A DNA stretch of 64,000 nt from Tolypeutes matacus (taxonomy: Eukaryota > Chordata > Mammalia > Cingulata > Chlamyphoridae). The position numbers were made by a program, and so were the translations under genes. The stretch covers positions 1,295,336 to 1,359,335 of the forward strand of contig JAKSZT010017954.1 in assembly GCA_026826555.1 (NCBI GenBank), in the 5' to 3' direction. Shown in pieces: positions 21,480 through 32,125 of this stretch. The stretch's first letter is position 1. Every line of letters begins with the position of its first letter. The notes under the pieces were generated by a model. That model saw only the letters and a program-made list of their open reading frames with translations. It was not told the DNA's origin and made no database searches.

Positions 21480-21670
21480 CAGGTGATTACTCTGCAGCCT
21501 AATAACTCTTACTAGGTGCTGTGAGAGAAGGAAGCTCAGGGTGCTTTTGCTGAGCAAGTAACTGACTCCGCCCTGGGCGAGGAGATGTCAGAGAAGGCTT
21601 CCTGGAGGAGGAAGACCTCGGCTACTAACCATTAGAGGTACTTCCTTCCACTGCTCCAGGTGGCAGAGAG
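21480..21670 (-). repeat. Probable L2 fragment, antisense
   Basis: 'aggtgctgtgagagaaggaag...gtcagagaaggcttcctggaggaggaag' fits the L2 reverse complement with much divergence. A run of 11 G residues at 21684-21694 follows. Confidence 0.5.
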
Positions 21671-21839
21671 GGTACATCGGGGCGGGGGGGGGGGAGCATG
21701 TAGAGGGGTAGGGGAGAGGGCTGGGGACAAGCTCAGAATCTCTTTGAAGTTTAAAGTTTTGTCTTAAAATCCACGTAAATTTTGTATTCTGTTCCATAAT
21801 ATAACCTTAGTTTTCATATAAAAACAAGCTTTCTAATCA

Positions 21840-22020
21840 CTTGTCACATATATATATAGACAAACTAATGGGACAGAAAAGGAAGCCCAGAAACACACCT
21901 GGACGCTAGTGTGTGATAAGGTGGCATCTGGCATCAGGGAGGCAGAGAGGGACTTTTAAATAAAGGGTGGTGCTACAAGTGGGAAACCATCTGGGAACCT
22001 ATGAAGCCAGATGTAGTCTT
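21840..22020 (+). repeat. Old LINE-1 ORF2, left part (interrupted)
   Basis: 'gacaaactaatgggacagaaaaggaagcccagaaacacacctgg' resembles the late ORF2 region of old L1 elements. It is cut at 22020 by a younger antisense L1 and resumes at 23468; the shared ccagatgtagtctt shows where. Confidence 0.75.
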
Positions 22021-23467
22021 TTTTTTTTTTTTTTTTTTTCCGTTTTAAAAATTTTTATTGAAGTATATCATTCATACATGAAAATACATAAACAATAAGT
22101 GTATAGTAAAAGTTGTGAACTTATGAAACAAACATACATAACATATAGGGCTCCCATACATCACCTCACCACTAACACCATGCATTGTTGTAGAACATTT
22201 GTTACAAATAATGAAAGAGCATCATCAAAATATTACTACTAACTATAGTCCATATCTTACATTTGGTATATTTTTTCTCCCAGCCCACCCTATTATTAAC
22301 ACCCTGTATTAGTATTATATATTTGTTATAGTTCATGAGAATATGTTCTCATATTTGTTCTATTAGCCACAGTCCATCATCCACCAGAGGATTCATTGTG
22401 TTATACAGTCCCATGCCTTATACAGTCCATTCAAAATGTACACTTTAGTGGCTCTTATTTGTATCACAGAGTTGTGCTGTCATAACTTCAGTCAATTTCA
22501 GAACATTGTCATTACTTCAAAAGGAAAAATCCCATACCCCCTTGTACCCTCTTATTGTTGACCCTTAGAATTGGTATAGTATCTTCTTTGCCATTGCTGC
22601 AAAAATATTACAATATTACTGTAAACTATATTATTAGTCAGGGCTCTCTAGGGAAACAGAACTGACAGAAGATATCTGTAAATAGTATGAGGTTTTATAA
22701 AATTGTCTTATGCGACTGTGGGGATGCACAAGTCCAAATTCTGTAGAGCAGGCTGCAAGCCAGGGACTCAGATGAAGCTCTTTGTTGAATTCCTCAGGAG
22801 ATGGTAGCTGCCTGAAGTAGAGATGGGGGTTCTCTCCCTGAATGCTGAAATCACTTCTTTTAAGGCCTCCAACTGATTGGATGAGATGACACTCATTGCT
22901 GATGGCAATCTCCTTAGTTGATTGCAGCCATATATGCAATAAACTCACTGATGTTTAAAGTCCATGAAGTGCCATTGTATTGCTGTTAGCCCAGTGCTTT
23001 CTTGACCAAACAACTGGGCATCATTACCTGGCCAAGTTGACACATTAGCCTAACCATCACAACTATCATCCATAAGTTAAATTATTTGCAATTTTCCCAT
23101 ATATCACTATATTCTTAACACTTTGTAATAGAAGAACATTTGTATATTTATACTATTTTTTTTTTTGCTTACAAAAATGTTGTTTATATATATATATATA
23201 TATATACACATACATATATTTTAAGAGGTGCTTAGATTACCCAAAATATTACACGGAACCCACTGGGATTCCCATGTTGCCCACCTCCCACACCTCCCAT
23301 CACATCCCACACAAACATCTCCCACAGTGTGGCCCACCACCCTCAATGAACTTACACATCCTGGAGCCTTGCCACCAACCATAGACCACAGTTCACACTG
23401 TAGACCACACTCTCTCCCACTCAGTTCTGAGTGGTGTGTGCTGATTTAAAATGGCCTACATCCGTTA
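22021..23467 (-). mobile_element. Younger 5'-truncated LINE-1 3' UTR, antisense, carrying a solo LTR
   Basis: Starts with a T-tract (poly-A tail in reverse) and continues through about 1 kb of L1 3' UTR ('tttttattgaagtatatcattcatacatg', 'agtccatatcttacatttgg', 'caaccatagaccacagttcacactgtagacc'). A perfect 14-bp target-site duplication ccagatgtagtctt flanks it at 22007-22020 and 23468-23481. It carries no ORF2 sequence: truncation lies within the 3' UTR. A (TA)n run at 23186-23206 and the LTR at 22630-23061 are internal. Confidence 0.9.
22630..23061 (-). mobile_element. Solo LTR of an ERVL-like endogenous retrovirus, antisense
   Basis: A 432-bp element. Reversed, it starts 'tgtgatggttaggctaatgtgtcaacttggccagg' and ends 'ttctgtttccctagagagccctgactaat'. 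A 5-bp target duplication actat lies at 22625-22629 and 23062-23066. The 5-bp duplication, TG start and similarity to mammalian ERVL (MLT2-type) LTR sequence support the call. The last three bases are mutated from the expected ACA. No retroviral internal sequence remains, so it formed by LTR-LTR recombination or lost its body. Same family as 45689-46123. Confidence 0.8.
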
Positions 23468-24240
23468 CCAGATGTAGTCTTCACCAAAGCACCAGGACAA
23501 ACTCCAAATGGATCCAAGATTTAGATGTAAAAATGAAAACCATAAGAGAACCAGAGGAAAACACGGGTCCCTTTTTAATTGTGGAATGAGCAAAGTCTTC
23601 CAACTATGACTCAAAATCCAAAGCCAGAAAAGAAAAGATGATAAATTAAATTCATCACCATATCATCATCATCATCATCATAATCAACTTCTGCATGACA
23701 AAAAACACCATAAGCAAAATCAAAAGACAAATGACAAACTGGGAGAAAATACTTGCAACTCATATCAAGCAAGGGGCTAATCTCCCTGAAATGTGAAGTG
23801 TTCCCTCAAAATAATAAGAAAAAATCTCAACGATGCAAGAGAAAAATGGGCAAAAGATTTGAAGGAAGTATTCAAAGAAAAAAAAATGCATGGACCTTAA
23901 ACATATGAAAAGGTATTCACCTCATTCATATTAAAAGAAATGTAAATTAAAATTACACCAGGATTCTCTTTGTTACCTATCAGATAGGCAAAAGTCCAAG
24001 CCTTTGACAACACGCCCTGTGAGTACAACTGTTGTGTTGGGAAACGGGTGTGCTCATCATATGTCGCTAGCAGGAATGCAAAATGATATGCTTCCCATGG
24101 AAGACATTTCAACAACATGTATCCGAGCTACAGATGTATTTGTCCTTTGACCCAGCAATCTCACTTCTGGGAATTTTCTTAACAAGATACACCCTGAAAG
24201 CATAAGAAATGATATATGTACAAACTCATTCATTCCCTAT
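23468..24240 (+). repeat. Old LINE-1 ORF2, middle part
   Basis: Continuation of the interrupted old L1: 'caccaaagcaccaggacaaactccaaatggatccaagatttagatgtaaaaatgaaaacc', 'aactgggagaaaatacttgcaactcatatc', 'gaaaaatgggcaaaagatttgaa' and 'tgacccagcaatctcacttctgggaatt' are typical ORF2 3' signatures in order. Stops and frameshifts are frequent. A short (atc)n tract lies near 23658-23681. Confidence 0.85.
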
Positions 24241-24475
24241 AGCATTCTCTTCTTTTTTTTTTTTTAGGTACTGGGGTGGGGGATTATACCCAGTACCTCT
24301 TATGTGGGAAGCCAGGGCTCACACTCAACCACTGAGCCACATCGGCTTCCCTGAGTTGACCTTTTCATTTGTTTGCTTGTTGTTTTGTTTTGTCTTTTAA
24401 GGACGCACTGGGAATGGAACCCAGAACCTCCCGTGTGGGAAGCAGGTGCTCAGCTGCTTGAGCCACATCCACTCT
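24241..24475 (-). repeat. Two antisense DAS-type SINEs in tandem
   Basis: Two B-box complements are visible: 'gggggattatacccagtacctc' (about 24278-24300) and 'gggaatggaacccagaacctcc' (about 24410-24431). Each is followed by a complement of the head ('gccacatcggcttccc', 'gccacatccactc') and preceded by T-rich or (gtttt)n tails. 'ctatagca' at about 24237-24244 and 24476-24483 is the target duplication around the pair. Confidence 0.8.
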
Positions 24476-24830
24476 CTATAGCAAAAACTGGAAACAATCC
24501 AAGTGTCCATCTGAAAGACTAGTTAAGCCAACTGGTACATCCACACCATGGAATACTATGCAACAATTAAAAAAATACACTGTATGTGCTGATATGTAAT
24601 GGTCTCCCAATACATTGTTAAATAAAAACACATGAAGCAGATTAGCATGTAACTATGAAAATATACATTTCTTTATATATTTGCATAAAAATCCTGGAAG
24701 GATACACAAGTAAAAGTTTTCTCAAGGGGAAATCAGCTGGCTGGGACACGGGTGGGAGTGGGGCTTCCAACAAATGCCATTTTATAGCAGCTTGAATTTG
24801 GAACTGTGTGACTGAATTGCACATTCAAGC
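24476..24830 (+). repeat. Old LINE-1 ORF2 end and 3' UTR
   Basis: 'gcaaaaactggaaacaatccaagtgtccatctgaaagactag', 'catggaatactatgcaacaattaaaaaaata' and 'aataaaaacacatgaagcagattagc' complete the old L1 begun at 21840. Confidence 0.8.
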
Positions 24831-25849
24831 TGTTAGAATGATATTAAAATAAATAACTTGCCCTGTAAGTAAACACTGGTGTGTGTCAGCTATTTGTCTG
24901 GTGGTTCGTTTATCCCTGACTACCAAGTTCTGCACCCATGGGAGCTTGCCCCCCGTCTGGGAGAAGGGCTGTAGGCGATGGGGAGCTTTTGGAGGGGTCT
25001 GAGCAGGGTAAATACGCAGCAAGCCCAAGTAAGTCTGCAGCTCCGTGGCCAGAATTTGGGGCCAACAGACATCTCCAGGAGGTTTGGGAGCAAGGCAAGG
25101 GGGCCAGTGGCTGGAGCCCTGGGGGCAGTTCTGGGTCGAGGAGGGAGCTCATGCTACCCCAGTCCAGGCCTAAGTGGCCCTGGAAGTGGCCCCTGGCCCC
25201 TGGCTTCTAAGTCAGCTGCTTTCTGTGCAAGGAGGAGGTTTCTCTGATACAGGGAGAGAGTCTATCTCGGAGGATGCAAATCAGCCCACGAGAGCCAGTT
25301 TCTGAGCTCAGGGCCCAGGGACTGGGCTGGCTGGGTCCAGGGTTCCCCAGTCAATTAGACGACAGGTGGCTGAGGAAGCCCTGCCTGGCAGCTCTGGTGC
25401 CCAGTGGGCACCTCAGGGTGTCCCACTCTTCCCTTTCAAAATAAAAACTTCCTTTCCACCATTTGGCAAATGAGAGGTGGGGAAGAAGGGATCCCCAGAA
25501 TCACTTCACATTCCACTTCCTCCAGGAAGACCTTCTGGGACAATGGGGTGGGTGGGGAACCTCTCTGGGGCCCCCCTCTCCTGGGCCGCAATCTGCCCTG
25601 CTGCTTTCCCCCAAGCCCTCAGTCCAGGGCAGAGACCCTAAACTTCCCCTCCCGGGCCTGGCACACTGGTCCCCTGACCTGTGGACCCTGCCCCTTATTG
25701 CCCGGGCCTGGGGTGGGAGCCTGGAGTTGTGACCCCAGGAATCCGCCAGCAGGAGCCTCTGCAAACTCTAAAGGGCTGTGCATCAGTAATGTCCCCCAGG
25801 GGTGGGGAGGAGGTGGCGGGCAAGGAGGCTGCCATGTGACTGAGGTTTC
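24831..25849. other. Unique GC-rich non-coding sequence
   Basis: No gene recognised. A small L2-like patch lies at about 25500-25545 ('tcacttcacattccacttcctccaggaagaccttctggg'). The 159-codon frame at 25404-25883 has no domain. Confidence 0.45.
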
Positions 25850-26130
25850 CCCCCACGGGCCGGGCTTTTACTGCCAGCATTAAATGCCTGTTTGCCCGCA
25901 CCCCGCCCGGCGGCTTGTACACACCTGTACGCGGAAGGCTGTAATTTTTCTGCATGAATCACAGGTACGATCACACCCAAGTTACCAGCACTCCGCTCCT
26001 TAGGGTGGGCTGGCCAGGCCTTCGCCTTTGTCTTCCAATTATGCTGTCTTTTATTGCTCTTTTAACTATAACAGAAACACCCAGAGAGGCAGGGTCTGGA
26101 AGGCAGCTAATTGCATACGGAGAAGCCACA
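25850..26130. promoter_or_regulatory. Putative conserved non-coding element with homeodomain-like sites
   Basis: Repeat-free sequence with CpG-containing 'cccgcccggcggcttgtacacacctgtacgcgg' followed by AT-rich 'ctgtaatttttctgcatgaatcac'. 'ccaattatgc' (26035-26044) and a CDX/HOX-like 'cttttattgc' (26048-26057) follow. Regulatory role inferred from composition and motifs. Confidence 0.35.
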
Positions 26131-26209
26131 TCAAGCCATGGGATCCAGGGCCCCGAGGAAGCTGTGTGGCTGGGCATGGCGCTCACCCTCGAGTTGGGTG
26201 GAAGGAAGT

Positions 26210-26390
26210 CGCGTGGGGCGGTGGCAAGGGCACGCGCTCTGGCGCCTGGTTCCAGCCAGATGCTTGACCCTGGGCCTGCACCTCAGCCCTCTGAAACCCC
26301 ATTTCCTGTCTATAGAAAGAGGCTGAAGATTTCGGGGGTGCGGGAAGATCACAGCAGTGATACGGTGCAAGTGCCTGCTCCTGGGTACAC
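26210..26390 (+). repeat. MIR SINE
   Basis: 'cggtggcaagggcacgcgctctggcgcctggttccagccagatgcttgaccctgggcctgcacctcagccctctgaaaccccatttcc' follows the MIR order in forward orientation, including the 5' part. Confidence 0.7.
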
Positions 26391-26811
26391 GTCTCACCCG
26401 CCGCAGCACTTTCTGTCTTCCTGGGGTAGTTAACCTCCCTCCAACCTTGTGTCATTGGCTACATCCCTAGCACACAGCTGTACACACAGTAGGTGTACGG
26501 GACAGCAGAAAGAGCACGGGCTTTGGAGTCTCCTTTCATCCATCCCATAAACATGGCCAGACACCTACTAAGCAAAATTTCAACAAAGAACTCCCATGTG
26601 ACCCAGCAATCCCACCTTGGGGTCTATACCCACAAGAATCGGAATCTGGCACTTGGACAGATATTTGCACACCAAGCAAGGTTCGTTGGGGCATTATTCA
26701 CAGCAGCCAAAAGGTGAAGACAACCCAAGTGTCTATTAACTGACGAGTGGATAAATAAAATAGGGCCTATCCATGCGATGGGATATCATTCAGCTATAAA
26801 AAAGGAATGAA

Positions 26812-26987
26812 GGGAAGCGGCTGTGGCTCAATCAGTGGGGCTCCCGTTTGCCATATGGGAGGCCCTGGGTTCGGTTCCGGGGCCTCCTGGTGGGGGCAGG
26901 CCCGCCCGCACGGCGTGGTTGGCTGACCCAGCGGGCGCGAGCAGCAAGGGGGGGATAAATGAATGAATAAATAAAATCTTTAAAAAA
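26812..26987 (+). repeat. DAS-type SINE with extended tail
   Basis: Same subfamily as 17758-17948: 'gggaagcggctgtggctcaatcagtggggctcc', a B-box with a one-base loss ('gggttcggttccgggg') and 'ataaatgaatgaataaataaaatcttt' before the A-tail. The target duplication aaaaaaggaatgaa lies at about 26798-26811 and 26988-27001. Confidence 0.93.
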
Positions 26988-27036
26988 AAAAAAGGAATGA
27001 AGTTCTGATGCATGGAGGAATCTTGAAAACATATGC

Positions 27037-27245
27037 TATGGGGAGCGGATGTAGCTCAAGTGGTTGAGCACCTGCTTCCCATCTACGAGATTCTGGTTTC
27101 AATCCCCAGTACCACCTGAAAACAAATGAAAAAACCAGCTGTCATTGGGGAGTTCGTGTAGCTCAGTGGTTGAGCGCCTGCTTCCCATGTAAGAGGTCCT
27201 GGGTTCGATCCCCAGGACCTCCTGAAAAAACAAAACAAAACAAAA
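27037..27245 (+). repeat. Two DAS-type SINE units in one insertion; second is strongly tRNA-Ala-like
   Basis: Unit one (about 27040-27115) has 'ggagcggatgtagctcaagtggttgagcacc' and B-box 'ggtttcaatcccc'. Unit two (about 27148-27223) has 'tagctcagtggttgagcgcctgcttcccatgtaagaggtcctgggttcgatccccaggacctcc', very close to a tRNA-Ala body. One duplication 'aaaacat(a/g)tgct' (about 27025-27036 and 27246-27257) encloses both, so they probably arrived together. A (caaaa)n tail follows. Confidence 0.85.
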
Positions 27246-27509
27246 AAAACATGTGCTCAGTGAAATAAGTCAGACACAAAAGGACAAAAGATTTCACTTT
27301 ATGAAATCTCTAGAATAAGCAAATTTATAGACAGAAAGTAGATTAGAGGTTACTAGGGGTCTGGGAAGTTATTACTTAATGGGGACAGATTTTTTTAGGG
27401 GGGATGATAGAAAAGTTTTGGAAATGGATAGTGGTGGTGACAGCACAACATTATGAACATAACTAATACCCCTGAATTATACACTTAAGAATGGGAATTT
27501 ATATGTATA

Positions 27510-28010
27510 TATAAGTACCTGCTATGCCACGCTGGGTGCTGGGATCTGGTCCCTGCCCTCCAGGGCTCACAGTCTCAGGGAGGGGTCACCGAGTTATAAG
27601 GGGGTAGGTGGTAAGAACTACTATGGAGGGAAACCCAAGGGGCACCCCCAAACAGGCCCCAGAAGGCTCTCCCAGGGTGAGGCATCCCTGCCTCTGTGTC
27701 CTGGGCAAAGGGGAGGGGCGAGCCAGGCAAAGGAGAGGAGATGGTGTGTCCGGCAGGAAACGACCTGTGCAAAGGTCCAGAGGTGACATGGGGGGGCAGT
27801 CTGGGAAGGGAAAGAGCAGGGGGAGGGGAAGGGGAGGGCTGAGGAATTGCCTGAGGCCAGATCATAAAAAGCCTTTTCTCCTGGAGTCTGAGCTTACTCC
27901 AGAGGGCATGGAGGAGCCCCTGGAAGGCTCTGAACAGGCTTGGTCTTAGTGAGCATATTTGGACGCTCTGGCAGCAAACGGGGGAGGCAGGGGCAGGGAA
28001 TAGGAGGCCG
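27510..28010 (-). repeat. L2 LINE, antisense
   Basis: 'gtacctgctatgccacgctgggtgctgggatctggtccctgccctccagggctcacagtctcag', 'gtgcaaaggtccagaggtgac', 'ggccagatcataaaaagcc' and 'ctctggcagcaaacggggg' follow the L2 reverse complement. The frames on both strands here are products of the repeat. Confidence 0.75.
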
Positions 28011-28079
28011 AGAGTCAGGGCAGAGAGACAGTTAAAGGCTGCAGCAGGGACCCAGGTGAAAGACAGGAGGCCTGAGGCT

Positions 28080-28215
28080 GAGGAGAGCTGGAATCCCGCT
28101 TCAGCCACTCACCAGCTGTGAAGCCTTAGGCAAGGGCTTTACATCCTCCATTCCTAAAATGGAATACTGATGCCTATTTCCCAAGAAAGCAAGGTTTAAC
28201 AGGGATTAAAAGAGG
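28080..28215 (+). repeat. MIR SINE
   Basis: 'tggaatcccgcttcagccactcaccagctgtgaagccttaggcaagggctttacatcctccattcctaaaatgg' is a recognisable MIR in forward orientation. Confidence 0.8.
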
Positions 28216-28719
28216 GGCTCCGCTATCCTGATATAAATAAGTAATTGAATAAATAAATAAATGGGCGAGAAGGGGCAGCTCTTCCACACAGAATGCCAAT
28301 AAGTAAATGTAGTCGGAAAGAAGGAAATGGAAAAGTCGCTGTTAGGCAAATACCACAATAATGAATTGTTGCACATGATACCCACAGACGGATGCTGAAA
28401 TTAATGGACGAAGTGTTTGAGGAAACAGGATTTGCCTTGACTCAAAGTCTCCCTCCCTGAGATATTTATTAAATACAAAGGGAAGGACAGTAACTTTGCA
28501 GTAGTGAAACAATAATTGATAAGTAAGACACAGCGACACAATGCAACAAAAAGGGCCCAGCACCAGTTTTGCAGTTTCCTTGCCCAGAACGGGTAACCTC
28601 ACTCCTATAACAAGAAAACATTGGACAAACCTAAATTGAGGGACATTCAAAAAAAAAAACAAACTACCCAATCCTCTTCCAAAACATCAAAGTTATGGAT
28701 GAGAAAGGTTGAGGAATCA
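28216..28719. other. Unassigned, AT-rich non-coding
   Basis: A short (aaat)n tract at about 28235-28262, then 28260-28680, which may be an old repeat but is not identifiable by eye. A 109-codon minus frame (28342-28671) lies within it. I see no known domain and treat it as unsupported. Confidence 0.35.
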
Positions 28720-29255
28720 TTACAATTTTTTTTTATGTTTTTAAATTTTTATTTTAGAAACATATGTACAACCTAAAATGTTCCCTTTTAACCACATTCA
28801 GATCTATAATTCAGTGATGTCAATCACATTCACAGTGTCATGCTACCATCACCACCGTCCTTTACCAAAACTTTTCTATTCCCCAAACAGAAATTCTGTA
28901 CCAATTAAGCATTAACTCCCCTTTCCCTACCCCATCCCTGGCCCTGGTAAGTTGTATTCCAGTTCTGACTCTATGATTTGCTTATTCTAATTATTTCCTA
29001 CCAGTGAAAGCAAACAATATTTGTCCTTTCGTGTCTGGCTTATTTCACTCAATATGATATCCTCAAGATTCATTCATGTTGTCACATGTATCAAAACTCT
29101 GTTCCTTTTCACTGCTGTATAATATTCCACTGTATGTGTATACCCCATTTTGTTTACTCATCTGTTAATGGACACTTGGGTTGCTCCCACCTTTTGGCAA
29201 GTGTGACTAATGCCACAATGAATATTGGTGTGTACATATCTGTTCATGTCCCCAT
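28720..29255 (-). repeat. LINE-1 3' end, antisense
   Basis: 'tttttatgtttttaaatttttattttagaaacatatgtacaacc' begins the reverse of an L1 3' end. It continues with 'gtctggcttatttcactcaatatgatatcctcaagattcattcatgttgtcacatg' and 'ctgctgtataatattccactgtatgtgtataccccattttg', reversed L1 ORF2/3' UTR signatures. Confidence 0.88.
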
Positions 29256-29541
29256 TTTACAGGTTAAAGGAGACTGAGGGCAAGGAACGACTGGGTGGGA
29301 AACTGGAAGAGAAAAAAGGACATTAGTGGGTAAACTGATGAATTCGCAGGAGATGTGCAGTTTGCTTACTAGTATTATACTAGTGCTGATTTCCTGCTTT
29401 TGATCATTGCTCTGTGGTTATGAGGTGTTATTTTTAAAGGGATGCTGGATAAGGGCTATACAGGAACTCTCTGTAACTATTTTTGCAACTTTTCTCTAAA
29501 TCTAAAATTAGTTCAAAATAAAATTGAAAAAAAAAAAAAAA
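29256..29541 (+). repeat. LINE-1 3' terminus, sense
   Basis: 'tgatttcctgcttttgatcattgctctgtggttatgaggtgtta', 'caggaactctctgtaactatttttgcaacttttctctaaatctaaaatta' and an A-tract (29528-29541) are the 3' end of an old L1. It is head to head with the antisense L1 on its left. Confidence 0.85.
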
Positions 29542-29555
29542 AGAAGCACTGTATC

Positions 29556-29680
29556 CGTGGTTCTTCATCTCGGGGACACACTGGAATCACCTGGAGAGCA
29601 TGTTGAACATGCAGACCCATGGACTCAGCGTCTCTGGAGAGGGGGTCCTGGTGACTCTAATGGCAGACACGTGTGAAGGA
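29556..29680 (+). repeat. MER5-type hAT (Charlie) non-autonomous DNA transposon fragment
   Basis: 'gtggttcttcatctcggggacacactggaatcacctggagagcatgttgaa' and 'gacccatggactcagcgtctctggag' follow the MER5 consensus pattern. These are non-autonomous hAT elements, long inactive in placental mammals. Confidence 0.7.
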
Positions 29681-29769
29681 CGGGCTGTGTGTGCATCACT
29701 CGGCCCACAGGAGTCCTTCAATCACTGAGCCTTCCTCCACATCAACGTGCTGGCTCACCATCTAACACC

Positions 29770-30430
29770 TTCATGCATTCAACAAATATTCACTGAGCAC
29801 CTACCAGGTGCCAGGGCCCTCGAGGCACAGAGGGATGCATTGGTGGGCAAGAAATGAAGTCCTTATGTTCTAATGGAGAGAGAGAAGTAAACAATAAATA
29901 AAAGAGGTGATTACACATGTGAAAAGGACTTTGATGGAAATAAATGGGTTTGATAGAGAATAACTGGGGAGCTCCATTAGAGGGGCTGTTCGGGAAGTCA
30001 TCTGTGGGGAGGAGACATCTCAGCTGACATTGAAACTGGAATGATAAGAAGGATGGAGCCCTGAGATGAGCTGGGAAGGAGGCAGGGGAGAGCAATGGAT
30101 ACAAAGGGAATGGCAAGTGCCAGGGTCCTGCGGCAGCACTAGAGCCAGGAGGGAGGGAGCCAGGGGAGATGGGCCACAATGAGGAATCAGGCTCTTATTT
30201 TATGGGCAATGGAAATATTTCAGTAAGGGCTTAAGCCGGGTGGTGGTAGGGATGTTCTTTGATCTGCTTTTGGATTTTAAAAGATCACTTTGGCTACTGG
30301 GTAGAGACCAGTCAGTGGGGGACATAGTAGAAGGGTCCTCAGTTTGCCCAGGAGAGAGATGACGGTGGCCTGGACCAGGGAGGTGGCAACAGAGGGGGTG
30401 AGATGCTAATCCATACAAATAGGAGGCCTC
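29770..30430 (-). repeat. L2 LINE, antisense, long copy
   Basis: 'cattcaacaaatattcactgagcacctaccaggtgccagggccct' is the L2 3' terminus in reverse. It continues over more than 600 bp with 'cttatgttctaatggagagagagaagtaaacaataaataaa', 'tctcagctgacattgaaactggaatga' and 'ttaaaagatcactttggctactgg'. This is the longest L2 in the window. Confidence 0.85.
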
Positions 30431-30714
30431 TGTGTTGAGCTGAGGTTTGGGGTAAGCAGCCGCCTGACTACCCAGTTTTCCTGCCAGCCCATCTGCTAGA
30501 CGGAAAAGTCAAACTGCCCCGGCAAATTCAGCCCACAGCTCTCGCCCAGGACAACTATCGAAAGGGTGATGATGGACAACACTCACCCCAAAAATCAGAA
30601 AGTACCTATAACTGCAAGCAAGACAGTTCCATCCATCTGCCCCATGGGATCTAAGCCTCCTCTCAATCAGAAACATTGGGGGCATCACCATCCCCAAATC
30701 CTCAAGATTGAGGA
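30431..30714. other. Unassigned non-coding sequence
   Basis: No repeat or gene recognised. Confidence 0.4.
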
Positions 30715-31153
30715 ATGAACAAACATAAAGGGGGAATGCAATTATGGACTAAAGTAGACTTATTATTCTAGCAGTGAAAGAACTTGTAACTTGATGTAGA
30801 GACAGTGGTCACCAGAGGTTCTGAGGGGAGGAAGAGGGAAGAATACGTGTAACACGGAGCATTTTGGGGACATTGGAATTGTTTTGCATGCTATTGTAAT
30901 GATGGATACAGACCATTATACATTTTGTCAAAACCTATAAAATTGTGGGGTGCAAAGTGTAAACCATAATGTAAACTACAGACCATGGTTGGTAGCAGTG
31001 TTTCAATATGTGTTCATCAATTATAACAAATGTACCATACTAATGAAAGATGTTGTTAATTGGGGAAAGAGGAGGGGTTATATGGGAATCCCTTATATTT
31101 TTGATGTAACATTTATGTAATCTAAAGCTTCTTCAATTAAAAAAAAAAAAAAT
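30715..31153 (+). repeat. LINE-1 3' UTR end, sense
   Basis: 'ggtggtcaccagaggtt'-like L1 text, 'gtaaactacagaccatggttggtagcagtgtttcaatatgtgttcatcaattataacaaatgtaccatac' and a final A-tract at about 31140-31153. It resembles, in reverse, the right part of the antisense L1 at 22021-23467 ('accaaccatagaccacag'), so the two probably belong to related lineages. Confidence 0.85.
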
Positions 31154-31259
31154 TCAGTCCACACCTCCTGTTAGAGCCCTACCAGGTGCCAGTGCCCCAA
31201 CCCAGCGGTGTCATGGCCCTGAGCCCCCCCTCCTGCAGAGGCATCCACTCTACACATCC

Positions 31260-31375
31260 CATCCCATGTTAGCCCCGTAAGTTACACCCTCTCAGAGTGC
31301 CTAATACTGATGGGGAAACTGAAGCTCAGAGAGGGGAAGGCATTCACCCAGCATCACAAAGGAAATGGAACCCAG
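31260..31375 (-). repeat. MIR SINE, antisense
   Basis: 'gtgcctaatactgatggggaaactgaagctcagagaggggaaggcattcacccagcatcacaaagg' is the MIR core reversed. Confidence 0.75.
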
Positions 31376-31989
31376 AGAAGACAGTCCCACTGTCCCAGGC
31401 TGCGTCCTTGATTTGGGGGCCTGCACCTCTTCCTCTGAGCCAGGAGGATGAGGGAGATGTTAGCAGAAAGCTGCCATGGTGCTCTTGGTAAATGTGGGCA
31501 AGAGTGGGGCCCATACAGCCTGAAGATGGCAGCACTGTCATCTCTGGGGTGTCTGGACCTCAGCCCAAGAACTGTCACTCCACCTGCCAAGCCTGGTGCA
31601 AGATTCCTCCACACCCCAGCCCAGAGGCCAGGCTCCCAGGAACGCTATTCTCACTAAGGTGTGAATGGCTGATAGTAGGTCCTTTCCTGATGAGAGGAGA
31701 GAACACAGGGACATTCCGTTCCAGAAGCAGAAGAAAGAGGAAGGCACTAAAGACAAATCTTTGCCCCCTCCCAGTTACACCCTCTTGGCAGCTGGAGCCC
31801 CTTGGGGCTCAGTTATTAGCTGCAAACTCCTCTACTTAATTTCTCCAAATCAGCAACAGATGTAGGAACTCAGCCTCTAGTCCAACCCCTAATGCTGGAG
31901 GTCCTTCTACTACGGGTGGTTGATGCTTCCTGGGAGCTCATGCTGTTTGGCAACAACTGTTAGGAAGTCCTTTTGTACAGGTGTGTGGT
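31376..31989. other. Unique non-coding sequence
   Basis: No repeat or gene recognised. Confidence 0.4.
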
Positions 31990-32125
31990 CTGGAGATATG
32001 TGTCAAGCTAACAGTTACAGGTGAGAAAACTGAGACCCAGGGAGGTGAAGGGACTTGGCCAAGCTCTCACTGCTAGGGAGGAGAGGAGCTAGATTTTGAA
32101 CCCAGGCAGGAAGCAGCAGCCTGAT
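31990..32125 (-). repeat. MIR SINE, antisense
   Basis: 'acaggtgagaaaactgagacccagggaggtgaagggacttggccaagctctcactgctagggaggagaggagctagattttgaacccagg' is the MIR reverse complement up to the B-box. Confidence 0.88.

Larger units (their letters stand above)
26570..27500 (+). repeat. LINE-1 3' end with nested SINEs
   Basis: 'aactcccatgtgacccagcaatcccaccttggggtctat', 'ttattcacagcagccaaaaggtgaa', 'agtcagacacaaaaggacaaaag' and 'gaattatacacttaagaatggg' are ORF2-to-3'-UTR signatures on the plus strand. SINE blocks at 26812-26987 and 27037-27245 interrupt it. No open ORF2 frame survives. Confidence 0.85.

Noticed and set aside
27148..27223. Functional tRNA-Ala gene
   Set aside because: Strong resemblance, but it sits in a SINE pair with A-rich tail and a target duplication inside an L1. 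No T-run terminator of the usual sort follows directly, and pairing of the arms looks imperfect.
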